Assembly: GCA_009733775.1 (NCBI GenBank)
Contig: WOGZ01000430.1
Span: 1 to 23,804 of the forward strand
DNA from: Alectoria sarmentosa
Lineage: Eukaryota > Ascomycota > Lecanoromycetes > Lecanorales > Parmeliaceae
Reading direction: 5' to 3'
Length of the DNA stretch: 23,804 bases
Under the pieces are notes generated by a model. The model was not told where the DNA came from and ran no database searches. It worked only from the letters and a program-made list of their open reading frames with translations. A program made the position numbers and the translations under genes. Positions within the stretch are counted from its first letter, which is position 1. Every line of letters starts with the position of its first letter. Below are positions 13,113 to 21,546 of the stretch, piece after piece.

Positions 13113-15039
13113 ATACATTTTCAATAATTTGATAATAATAAAACATTTTCAATTATGAAAATCAATGAAAATCAACGTTCAGCATAAAAAATATAACATT
13201 ATTTATTATTGAATGTTTGTGCGCTATTATGCAGTTCACGCCATTAACGCGAATAAGACATTAATGTTTAATTTACTTAAAATTTCTAAATGAGATAATC
13301 CTTTTAAGATAATATTCTCACAAACTTATCATTACACATTATCACACATCATCATTTAATCAAATTTTCAACAAAGTTGATTAATTAATTTCTTATTTTA
13401 TCATCTTTTTATTATTAATAATTATTTAAAAAACGAGTATAAAGGGCATATACGAGTTAATTAAAAGATAAACATTATAGATTTACATAATTCGATTGCA
13501 AAGAGTTTCTTTTTGATATGCGTTAATTATTTATCAAAGACATTTTTCAAGCATTTATTTTTAATTATATATATATTATTAAAAATCGTGTAAGAAACAT
13601 AACATATTATTAAACGACGTCGATAATTAATATATTATATCTTCAAAAAATGTAATATCATAAAATGTTACGATCATAAAATGATATAATAATGAAATGA
13701 AATGAATAAAATTGATGAGATGAATTGTTTTCTTTTTAATCTTTTCGAAATCTTTAAGATTACGATAACGTTGATAATATGCAATAAAATGCTTATCAAA
13801 TCATGTTTTACGCATTAAAATGTAACATCTCAAATTTGATAATTATTTTTTAAATCATCCTCGATGCATAATAAATCATTTTCAATATATTTTCATTATT
13901 TCTCTCTTTTATGTTATCTCTCACAATTATTAATAACGTCGTATTTTATGATAATGTTTATAAGTTTCGCTAATATCTAGCGACATAATTAAATCGAATT
14001 TTTTAAATGTATAATTTCATTATATACGAAAATTTATATTTTTTAAAACATAATAACAATTCTCTTATATATATCGCAAAAAAATAAATCAATTCTAATA
14101 GCGTTTAATAATAGTAATAATAATAAATACGATTAAATCAAAATGCGCGACAAAAAGAAATATATATCTTTTTTTGTAATTGTTATATTATGAAATAATG
14201 ACAATCGAGATAAAAGACATATTGATAATCTTTATAAATCTTTGACTTTAAATAATTTATGTGATAGATTATAAATATATAATAAATGTTTAATAAGAAG
14301 AGAGAAAACATAATTGTTTATTTTTAAAAAATATAAATCGCATTTTTTGTCTTTTTTATATATTGAAAAGTAAATATGTTTTTGCGCAATTTTGGCAATA
14401 ATGCACATTAACGATATTTTGAAATGTATCAAAATTTCAATTTCAGCGAATTTGATTATTATTTTGTTATTGAAACGATATTATTAAAATACGAAATCAT
14501 TTTTATCTTCTCAGCGCGCCTTTTTTGAAAATTTGAAAAGTTTAATATTATGAAATAAGTCGATGTCTTTAATAAAATGAATTATGTTAATAATATAATG
14601 CATTTTGATGTTTTTGCAAAGTGAATAATTTAAAAAATAGAGATATAATGAAGATGCATTTAAATTGCATTAAATATACGTTTTAATTAATATACGCTTT
14701 AATATTTTGAATGAAATAAGTATAAAAAATGAGAGAGAATATGAGATAATTTTGATAATACTAAATTTCGAAAAAGATGTTTAATTTTAATATAGCAACG
14801 ATAAGGTTAAATGAAGAATATAATTTTTAGACGTATATAATAAAGAAAAAAAATGCAAAGATGATTTTATTATTTTTTATTTACGTTTATAAATTTCGAT
14901 TTTCTTATTTCGCAAGTTCGCGTAATGTGCGTAATGTGCGCAATGTATAATATAAGATGATTATAAACGATATATATCATTTATGTTATAAATATCATAT
15001 AACACATTTTGCATCAAGGTCGCGATATAAAAAAAAAAA
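13113..15039. other. compositionally distinct 1.9 kb block between 11-bp arrays
   Basis: No recognisable gene, but the mutational history differs from the flanks. Bases 13,321-13,380 have 13 C against 2 G with many surviving CpA pairs, while 14,701-14,760 have 10 G and no C. The strand bias thus flips inside the block. A 9-bp tandem repeat lies at 14,921-14,947. A 66-codon minus-strand open frame (14,232-14,432) has a faint Gypsy-integrase-tail look that I do not trust. The block could be the interior of a transposon with subterminal repeats, type unknown. Confidence 0.45.
14921..14947 (+). repeat. 9-bp tandem repeat, 3 units
   Basis: CGTAATGTG at 14,921-14,929 and 14,930-14,938 is followed by CGCAATGTA at 14,939-14,947. 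The third unit differs only by C/T and G/A changes. Confidence 0.75.
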
Positions 15040-15116
15040 TAACTTTTTTTAATGATTTTTTAATGATTTTTCAATGACTCTTCACTGACCTTTTAACGAC
15101 TCAATAACAAGTTTTG
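15040..15116 (+). repeat. 11-bp tandem units, array 3 (7 units)
   Basis: Seven period-11 units start at 15,040. The most complete are AATGACTCTTC (15,073-15,083), ACTGACCTTTT and AACGACTCAAT. The core ACTCTTC is shared with array 2 (TTAACTCTTCA), in the same orientation. Units to the left of the best copy are A/T-decayed. Confidence 0.75.
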
Positions 15117-15344
15117 AAAAAAAACATTAACTTTTTTTCAAAAAATCTTTAAGAGATTAATCAAATATAATTAAAAGTTTAAAATGATAAATTTAAAACG
15201 TAATTGATAATCAAATATAAGAGATAGTTTGAAACAATGATTGATTTATATTTGTGACATATTGTGCGCAATAACGAATTCAACTATTTATTCTTTATAA
15301 TAAATGTTCATTATAATGATTTATTAAAATATCGAGAATAGGTT
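15117..15344. other. AT-rich spacer
   Basis: Lies between 11-bp array 3 and the solo-LTR-like insert. If the copia pol gene downstream had simply been interrupted by the insert, the preceding codons of the reverse transcriptase should lie here. I could not find them in any plus-strand frame. Confidence 0.45.
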
Positions 15345-15451
15345 TGTTATAGCTGGTTAATAAGGATAATTATTGTTAAAATCCTTTCATCTATGCTTGA
15401 TGTGCTCTGTAATAACGTTCTATCTTGCGCATTACTTGACCCTATAAAATA
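15345..15451 (-). mobile_element. solo-LTR-like insert (LTR E)
   Basis: A 107-bp island much less degraded than its flanks. On the plus strand it begins TGTTATAGCTGG and ends GACCCTATAAAATA. On the minus strand it runs from TATTTTATAGGGTCA (TG changed to TA) to CCAGCTATAACA, a TG...CA layout. The minus-strand core GGGTCA...GCGCAAGATA resembles the plus-strand core of LTR D, which sets the orientation call. No 5-bp target duplication is visible (AGGTT against ACGAT). A near-repeat, ATATCGAGAATA at 15,330-15,341 and ATATCGAGAAAATA at 15,457-15,470, flanks it. The right edge coincides with the first readable codon of a copia pol gene. A non-LTR short insertion such as a MITE is possible. Confidence 0.5.
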
Positions 15452-16636
15452 ACGATATCGAGAAAATAATTTATATAATATAATTTATTAATTTTAAAAT
15501 TAAAAACAAAGAAAGCAAAGTTTACAAATTTATAAAAACGTTTTACGATTTAAAATAATCTTTAAAAATTTAATATAATATTTTCGCAACGTATTTTAAA
15601 GAATTGAATTTCGAATTTATCATTATTAATTTTTTAATGTTCATTAATGATATTATCATCGTTATTATTTATGTGAATAACATTTTGTTTATAAATCTCA
15701 ATAAAATCGACATTTAAATGATTAAAAATAAACTTTATAATAAGTTTAAAATAATCGATTTGAATTTATACATTTATTATCTCGATATAATAATCGCAAA
15801 AAATCGTATTAATCGTATTTTGCGTTTTGAATAAACAATTTATATCGAAAAGTTTTTTTATCGATCATAATATGATTGAATTAATCGCTATTTCAATTTT
15901 TATCATTAATAAAAAAATTCATATCGTTAAAGATAACTTCGTAATTATTAAAGAATCTCGTTTCATTTATTAATTTATCATCGAATTTTTCATATATGCG
16001 ATATTGAGCACGCGTTCAAATATCGTTTTTATAATTTTAATAATTTCTCGATACGATTCGAATTTTAATATTTTTCATTAAAACGCAATTAAGCGCATTT
16101 TTCGATATTTCAATTATATCAAAAATTGACAATTTATGTTTCGAGACGATTTTAAATTTTTTATAAATTATATTAACGTTGATTAAATAAACGATTAAAA
16201 CATTCGACGTTTCATTTTTAAATACATTTTTGATGTAAATAATGCGATAATTAATTGATTTTTCAAATAATAAATTATAATAACGTTTTCAATTTATAAA
16301 ATCGAATATATTAATTAAATTCAAATTATTAAAAAAGCGGTTTAATTACGCGAATTTTTTAATCAATTTAATTTAAGCGTTAAATGTTTTTAAATAATGA
16401 TGATTTATTGTAATAATTAAAATGTTATAACGTTGATTAAAAACCTTTAATTTTATATTTATACCAAATATATTAACATTCAATATAATTATATATGAGA
16501 ATAACTCATCGCCGAAAATATCGTTTTAAATTATGTTTTTATCGATTAATAAATAATCGACGATTTTATGAAGACTCTTTTCAAAAACAAATTCGAAAAG
16601 TTTCATCAGTTAATCGAATTAAAGCATCGTTTATAA
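15452..16636 (+). pseudogene. Ty1/copia pol remnant: RT palm to end of RNase H (element 1)
   Basis: This is the C-terminal half of a copia polyprotein, which would copy the element RNA into DNA. One frame runs from 15,454 to the T7 run at 15,853-15,859; after a frameshift there the next frame runs from 15,860 to the stop at 16,634-16,636. Landmarks in order: a D-I-E-K-I-I-Y start like the family D-x-E-E-E-I-Y-M; F-Y-D-L-K-stop-S at 15,541-15,561 for L-Y-G-L-K-Q-S; Y-V-N-N at 15,670-15,681 for catalytic Y-V-D-D; the Y-A-x-L-x-T-R box after 15,970; K-R-I-F-R-Y near 16,100; Y-I-N-V-D-stop at 16,169-16,186 for RNase H Y-T-D-A-D-W; Y-C-N-N-stop at 16,406-16,420 for Y-C-D-N-Q; and a normal family C-terminus with K-F-E-K-F. 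Stops replace Trp and Gln, and nearly all changes are C-to-T or G-to-A. Gag, protease, integrase and the RT N-terminus are missing upstream. Confidence 0.9.
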
Positions 16637-17127
16637 ATGTTCTCTTATCGTCAATTTTAAAAAAATCGTTATTATAATTTTAAAAAAACAATTATTATTT
16701 AATTTCAAAAAAACGTTTATTATTTATGAAATCAATTTAATGTTATTATTCAACGCCTATAATAACTTCAAAAAAGCGATTTCATTAATTTTGACATTTC
16801 GAATGATCGATCGAATTTATTTATTAAATTTCAAATATCAATTTTAACGTTCTTTGCGATTAAAGTTCGATTTATTAAAATTTAATTTAAAATTGATTTA
16901 TCATTGTTGCATTTATAATCACAAACTTTTCGAACTTTTGTCGAAAGATTTATATTTATATGCGATTCAAATTTAAAAATTATGTTATTATTAAAAAAGT
17001 CGTTATCGTCAAATTTGCTCAATTATTCACGAGAATTCTTTAACAATATGATTTTCAGATGTTTTTAAATGCTTTTAAACGTTATAATAATTATCATATT
17101 TATGCTTTTAAACTTTATTTTTTTGAA
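16637..17127. other. AT-rich stretch downstream of element 1 pol
   Basis: No gene is recognised. Copia pol usually ends close to the polypurine tract and 3' LTR, but no LTR-like island lies directly after 16,636. The next LTR is about 1 kb away, at 17,689. Either the 3' end of element 1 is unrecognisable or other sequence separates it from LTR A. Confidence 0.45.
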
Positions 17128-17163
17128 CATTATTATCATCATCATTATTATCATTATTATCAT
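17128..17163 (+). repeat. decayed (CAT)12 microsatellite
   Basis: Twelve consecutive triplets, each CAT or TAT: 5 CAT and 7 TAT. The pattern fits a pure (CAT)12 array in which several CpA sites became TpA, the classic RIP change. Slippage of a mixed array is the alternative. Confidence 0.75.
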
Positions 17164-17183
17164 CGCAAAGTATCGATCGCAAT

Positions 17184-17590
17184 TTGTATACATTTTATCA
17201 ATCATTATTGTCAAATATTAATGCCCTAAAACGACCCATAAACCTTGCGATCGATCGTATACATAGGTACATATATAATTCGAAATATTTCGTTCGATCG
17301 AAAAATTTATTCTCACATATATTCATCGATTATATGTTATTCGATTTTCGATATGCATCAAATAATCTGCAAATAAATTTGTTAAAAAACGGTTTTTCGT
17401 TAAAAGTGAATTTTTTTTATGTGATATCGTGACGAATATGTTCAAAAGGACATAATCGTTTTCAGATTTCGACTTTTCTTCGGATTTTTCATTGTTTTTA
17501 CTCGATTTTAAACATCGCGAGTTTCGAATCTTATATTTGAAATTTGAATGTTCTAAAAAATATAGAGGGGGGGTATGAAATGATTTCACG
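17184..17590. other. GC-richer relic with overlapping open frames, product unknown
   Basis: Two open frames overlap on opposite strands: 17,184-17,432 (+, 82 codons) and 17,323-17,589 (-, 88 codons, with a Ser/Lys/Glu-rich middle). They cannot both be real. The stretch keeps CCC, GG and GCGATCGATCG-like patches that are rare elsewhere, so it may be less mutated. I recognise neither protein. It could be old single-copy sequence, the 3' non-coding part of element 1 or chance. A G7 run lies at 17,567-17,573. Confidence 0.3.
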
Positions 17591-17679
17591 CTTAAAATTC
17601 GACGTTATAATTCACTTTTGTTATTCGACGCTAATTTTCACTTTTATAATTCGGAATTCAAATTTAAAAAGATGCGAGC

Positions 17680-17688
17680 GAGGAGAAA
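17680..17688 (+). promoter_or_regulatory. candidate polypurine tract
   Basis: GAGGAGAAA, nine purines, directly abuts the TG start of LTR A. That is the position and character of the plus-strand primer of an LTR retrotransposon. It supports LTR A being a 3' LTR with its interior upstream. Confidence 0.5.
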
Positions 17689-17831
17689 TGTTGAAATTTC
17701 GAATTACGTGACGTTAAGGTTAAGGCTTGACGTCACGTGCGCACTATTAATGCGCTTATACATAAGTCGCTTTCTTCTTTCGTAATACTCTTAAAGTAAT
17801 ACAACTAAGTGTCTTATTTCATATTTTGACA
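17689..17831 (+). mobile_element. copia-type LTR (LTR A)
   Basis: 143 bp with TG...CA ends: TGTTGAAATTTCG at the start and TATTTTGACA at the end. It aligns along most of its length with LTR B (18,448-18,560). Both have an early CACGTG, a GTAxxACTCTTAAAxTAATACAA-type block, and a CATATTTT[GC]ACA end. It shares 17 identical bases with LTR C. U3 contains a perfect TGACGTCA palindrome (17,728-17,735) overlapping CACGTG (17,734-17,739), then a GCGCA/TGCGC hairpin (17,739-17,755). The flanking 5-mers AGAAA and GATTC do not match, so it is not a clean solo LTR. With the purine tract before it and no primer site after it, a 3' LTR is most likely. Whether it belongs to element 1 is open, because RNase H ends about 1 kb upstream. 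Confidence 0.75.
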
Positions 17832-18160
17832 GATTCGTTTATTTTTCAATAACGAAAATAAATTTTTCAAAAATTAAAATAATCTTGCGAGAAAATTTGT
17901 TCATTATCGAAAAAAAAAATCGCAATTGTTCGAAGTTATAATAAAATTACAATAAAATCGATAATCAAAATATAATATAAAATCGAAAACGTTAAAAATT
18001 AATTAAAGCGATTCGTAAAAAAAACGTTTGAATGCTTAATATAATTATCATTGAAAATAATGTTGAGATTATTTATATAATTATCGAACTAATTTATAAA
18101 TATATTATTAACGATTAATAATATTATAGCATTTAACGAATTTAAATAATCATTATCGAA

Positions 18161-18424
18161 ATGCGCGATTTCGAAGAAAGTTTATATGTAGAAATTCGAA
18201 ACGTAAAATTAATTCGAAATGAAATCATGCTTCTCGATAAAAGAATTGACTTTTTAAATGAAATTATCGATATTACGAGAAAAAGAAAATTCTACGACGT
18301 TCTCATCGATATTAATATCGAAAACTTCATTAATCTTTTTTTAAAAACTTTTCTTTTGATAATTTTCAAAAAATCATTTTCGCTATTTAAAATTGAATTT
18401 AACGGAAAAAAAAAAAAACAATAA
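18161..18424 (+). CDS. 87-codon open frame with coiled-coil pattern, unknown
   Basis: Not recognised. The open frame lies in the 616-base spacer between LTR A and LTR B and ends 23 bases before LTR B. Residues 8-36 show a heptad-like spacing of hydrophobics (L8, V15, I18, I22, L25, I29, L32, I36) between charged residues, suggesting a short coiled coil. Residues 37-43 are basic, residues 55-75 are hydrophobic and Phe/Leu-rich, and the tail is poly-Lys from an A12 run. It keeps many Glu and Asp codons, which RIP on this strand would turn into Lys and Asn. That is unusual here and is the only reason to list it. There is no visible promoter or partner gene. It may be a fragment of an older gene or chance. 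The start is simply the first ATG. Confidence 0.25.
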   Translation: MRDFEESLYVEIRNVKLIRNEIMLLDKRIDFLNEIIDITRKRKFYDVLIDINIENFINLFLKTFLLIIFKKSFSLFKIEFNGKKKKQ

Positions 18425-18447
18425 GCGCAAACATATAACACGTTAAA

Positions 18448-18560
18448 TGTCGAAATTCAGGTCACGTGACACGGACGCATGCGCCCGTAGCATAGATCGC
18501 ACTTTCCTTCGTAGCACTCTTAAACTAATACAATTAAATGTTCTACATCATATTTTCACA
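18448..18560 (+). mobile_element. 5' LTR of copia element 2 (LTR B)
   Basis: 113 bp running from TGTCGAAATTCAGG to CATATTTTCACA. A primer-binding site follows at the next base, and copia protease, integrase and RT follow in the same orientation, so this is a 5' LTR. It is the best preserved sequence in the window, with many intact CpA, GG and CC sites. U3 holds the perfect 10-bp palindrome GTCACGTGAC (18,461-18,470) and the 8-bp palindrome CGCATGCG (18,476-18,483). No clear TATA box is visible. It is shorter than many copia LTRs, and its true start could lie a little upstream. The 3' LTR is beyond the window, so LTR-to-LTR divergence and the target duplication (expected TTAAA) cannot be checked. 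Confidence 0.8.
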
Positions 18561-18576
18561 GGTTATAAACCCGAGC
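18561..18576 (+). promoter_or_regulatory. primer-binding site, half initiator tRNA-Met type
   Basis: GGTTATAAACCC starts at the first base after the LTR. The anticodon arm of eukaryotic initiator tRNA-Met reads GGGCTCATAACC, whose complement is GGTTATGAGCCC. The site matches at 10 of 12 positions, and both differences are G to A. Several copia-group elements prime from such an internal tRNA fragment. The match and position are seen; the priming role is inferred. Confidence 0.7.
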
Positions 18577-20842
18577 TTACCCGACGATCGTTATAAACAT
18601 AACTTATTTATTCATCATTATTATTATAATTATTTTAAACATTTTATGCTCATCGCAATAAAACAATTAATTATAAAAATATTTATTTATCAACCTCCTT
18701 GAAATGAGCAATTCTCATTTATAAAATAATCTTTAAACCTTAACGATCATGATTCGAAATTCGAAAACTGAAAGTCTTTCAATCCTCGACGAATCGAAAT
18801 TACCCGCTTCTAATCGAAATCGCATACGATTTACGATCATACGATCGAATCATAATAAAGTTCTTATAACATTATCAACTTCTTTATATAAAACACATTA
18901 AATAAAGAAAAATACGCTCTTGTTTTTATAACATTTCATTAAATTAATAATTTGTATTTTTAACGATATATCGAATTAATAAAATAAGTTGAATAATTAA
19001 ATATCAACATCATTATTAATTTAATCATCGTTTAAAACAATTTAAAGTTGATTTCATTATCATTTAAACGTTTAAAAGTTTGTTTAAAATCAAAAATAAT
19101 AAATTTTATATGTCAAAATTAACGTTTTGATCTTAAAAACCTCTTGAAAAAAAAAATTAAAATTTTATCATCAAATTTTTTATTCGTTATCGATAACATC
19201 TTATCATTATAATTATAAAATTTAATTAATTTCAATTTCATGATAACAATCGTCAAAGCGAATATTTTAAATTCGAATTTTTAATTAAATAACATAAAAA
19301 GAATACGAATTTTTCAAAAAGATTTACACGTTTATAATTATATTCAATATAATCTCAATCGAATTTAATTTTTATCATCAAATTTAAAATCAAATTCTTT
19401 ATATCATTAACATCATTTCATTATAATATTATTATTTAAATTTATCATTAATTTTCACATAAACATTTTTCATTATTATTATAAAACCTTAAAACATAAT
19501 AACAATAATTAATTAATATCAATAAAAACTTAAACGATTTTAACGAAAATTAACAAAGCATTTATTTCACTCTTTTCACATTATCGTCATACGATAACGA
19601 TTCTAAAATCAATAAAAAATCACTTAACGTTTTAAACGATATCGAAATCTTTAACTTACGCGTTAAAGACAAACGATTTCATTTATCAATTTTCTTAAAA
19701 ACGACATTCGAATCATTTTTTGAATCATTATTAAACTTATTTGTTTCAACGTCTTATTAAAGCGACATTTTCAATTCGTCTTTCATTATAATAAAAAAAT
19801 CCTCATTTTCATTACCTTCATCATTATTATTAATCTTTTACATCTTTTTATTTATTTTTTCGATATAGATGATTAAATTCAACGTTTAAAATGTTATTAA
19901 AAATGTTTTTATAAATAATAAAAACAACTTCCCTCTAACCTTCATTATCATTTTGAAATTTATTATCAGATATATTAAATGAAGCGAAGATATCAACGAT
20001 TAATTGATATTAAACAATTTCCAACCCTTCATTAACATTATTAAATTTAAAATCTACGTGATTATTCATTAACGTCTTAATTACGTTAATTATTAATTTA
20101 TTAAAAAATATAACAAAAATCCTCAAATTATATTGAACGTCATCAATATTTATTATAAACTTACAAATTTTAAATTTTATATCGAATTTATACATCAATT
20201 GCATAATATCAACATTAATTTTAAAAAAAACGTTTAATAATATAAAAAGGATTTTCATAAGATCAACGTCGAAATCGTTAATTTAAACGATTCATTATCA
20301 TTATCAAAACCTTATCTCATTTAATTTTTTCTCATAAAATTCGACGAAATTTACGATATTTTTATAATAATTTACATTTAAACTCATATGCTTTATAATT
20401 CGAAAATAATCAAATTCAATTTAATTATTTATAACGTAATAAACAAAAAGCATTATATGCTCATAATCAAAAAAAATGATATCATTATACTCATTTATCA
20501 TAATAATAAAAATAAATAATTCGTCAAAAACGATTTCGACGACTCTGATTTCATAAATCGCGAAATTTATATTTTTTATAAGATCGTTAATTACAAGTTT
20601 AAACATTTTTTTATTAAATATTAAATCAAATTCTCTCATTTAAAATTTGAAAAATTTATGAATGAATAAAAAAAGAAGAAAAAGGCGCAAATCGATATTA
20701 TTTATACGAGCATTAATATCTTAAATGTTAAATATAAACGCATCAAAAAAACATCATTTAACGCCTCCGCTTTAAAAAAAAAAATTATTTCAACATCAAT
20801 ATAACGTATACTTTAAAAAAGAACGATTATTTTCATATTTAT
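18577..20842 (+). pseudogene. gag region of copia element 2, unreadable
   Basis: By position this should encode gag, the particle protein. A short frame at 18,749-18,901 (50 codons, start M-I-R-N-S-K-T-E-S) lies about 190 bases after the primer site and could be its N-terminus, since it keeps an unusual number of GC-rich codons. Beyond it I find no gag motif. A weak N-K-K-H-Y string near 20,450 only vaguely recalls a zinc knuckle. The two minus-strand open frames here (20,010-20,258 and 20,421-20,639) are probably antisense shadows, because RIP makes stops mainly in the sense frame. The plus strand is extremely poor in G: 19,381-19,500 has 14 C and no G. Confidence 0.45.
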
Positions 20843-21364
20843 ATGACATTTTTAAACGAATTAAATAATCAAAATTATTCAAATTTTATCTTAAATGATT
20901 TTAACATTTTAAATATAATAAATCAAATAAATTACGACGAAAATAAAAACCTTATCAATTTAATAACGAATCCGAATTTAAACAAAAATCTATCATTCGT
21001 CAAATTTATGAATCTCGATATTCGAATTATGATAAACTTTAACTGCACTCATTATTCCTTTATTAATTATTCAATATTTATCATTTACATTAAAATTCAA
21101 TCTCGATTTATCAAAAACATTAAAAATATCAAAATTCAATTTTTTATTTGTGAAATCATTGACCTTAATTATAATATCAATAATAAACGCATCATTTTAA
21201 CGATTTTTAATATCTTACACGTGTTTAATATAAACGTCAATCTCTTATCGATTAAAAAACTCTTAAATATCAACATTGAAATCGTCTTTTATAAAAAAAA
21301 TTATGCCCTAATTCAAAATAATATAACATTAATCAATACGCGAAATCGCGATTTTTTTTTTTAA
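20843..21364 (+). pseudogene. copia element 2 pol: protease domain
   Basis: A 173-codon open frame, in fact an internal piece of the polyprotein rather than a true start. Residues 65-71 (21,035-21,055) read N-F-N-C-T-H-Y where the copia aspartic protease has D-S-G-C-T-H-H. The four differences (D to N, S to F, G to N, H to Y) each need only C-to-T or G-to-A changes, and the catalytic Asp is lost. About residues 128-153 read N-I-L-H-V-F-N-I-N-V-N-L-L-S-I-K-K-L, matching the family N-V-L-H-V-P-x-x-x-x-N-L-L-S-x-x-K-L block that follows the protease. The protein would have cut the polyprotein. The frame closes at 21,364; the next homology is in another frame, so a frameshift lies between. Confidence 0.85.
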
Positions 21365-21546
21365 ACTTATAAAAAAACAATAATGTTTTAACCGTTTATA
21401 ACGTTTTTTCAAATTCAATTCATTAATTATGATATGCTCGTATAAATTATTTAAATTAATAAAATCTTAATAAGCTTTTCAATATCGTTATAAATATAAA
21501 TTTTTTTAAAAACATTATCGAAAAATACATTTATGAATATTATATA
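21365..21546 (+). pseudogene. copia element 2 pol: likely pre-integrase (zinc-binding) region
   Basis: Between protease and integrase core, where copia carries the His-His-Cys-Cys module. A plus-strand reading near 21,425 gives I-N-Y-D-M-L-V, like the family segment after the conserved L-G-H. No intact HHCC set survives. The assignment rests mainly on position. Confidence 0.5.

Noticed and set aside
14229..14432. Minus-strand 66-codon frame with a faint Gypsy integrase-tail look (A-Q-K-H, then K-L-F-K-V)
   Set aside because: Spacing is off and several required changes are not transitions. No upstream integrase motifs were found on the minus strand.
16495..16677. 60-codon plus-strand frame
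   Set aside because: It is an out-of-frame shadow of the RNase H C-terminus, which is clearly readable in another frame.
17220..17235. CCCTAA telomere-like hexamer
   Set aside because: A single copy only, with no array.
17689..18560. LTRs A and B as the two ends of one small non-autonomous element
   Set aside because: They are too diverged to be a pair, no primer site follows A, and B is followed by a primer site and a full copia interior.
20430..20480. Possible gag zinc knuckle (N-K-K-H-Y)
   Set aside because: The Cys positions and spacing do not fit C-x2-C-x4-H-x4-C, and the differences are not explained by C-to-T or G-to-A.
20010..20639. Two minus-strand open frames (82 and 72 codons)
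   Set aside because: They lie antisense to the gag region of copia element 2. Sense-strand RIP creates few stops on the antisense, so open antisense frames are expected.
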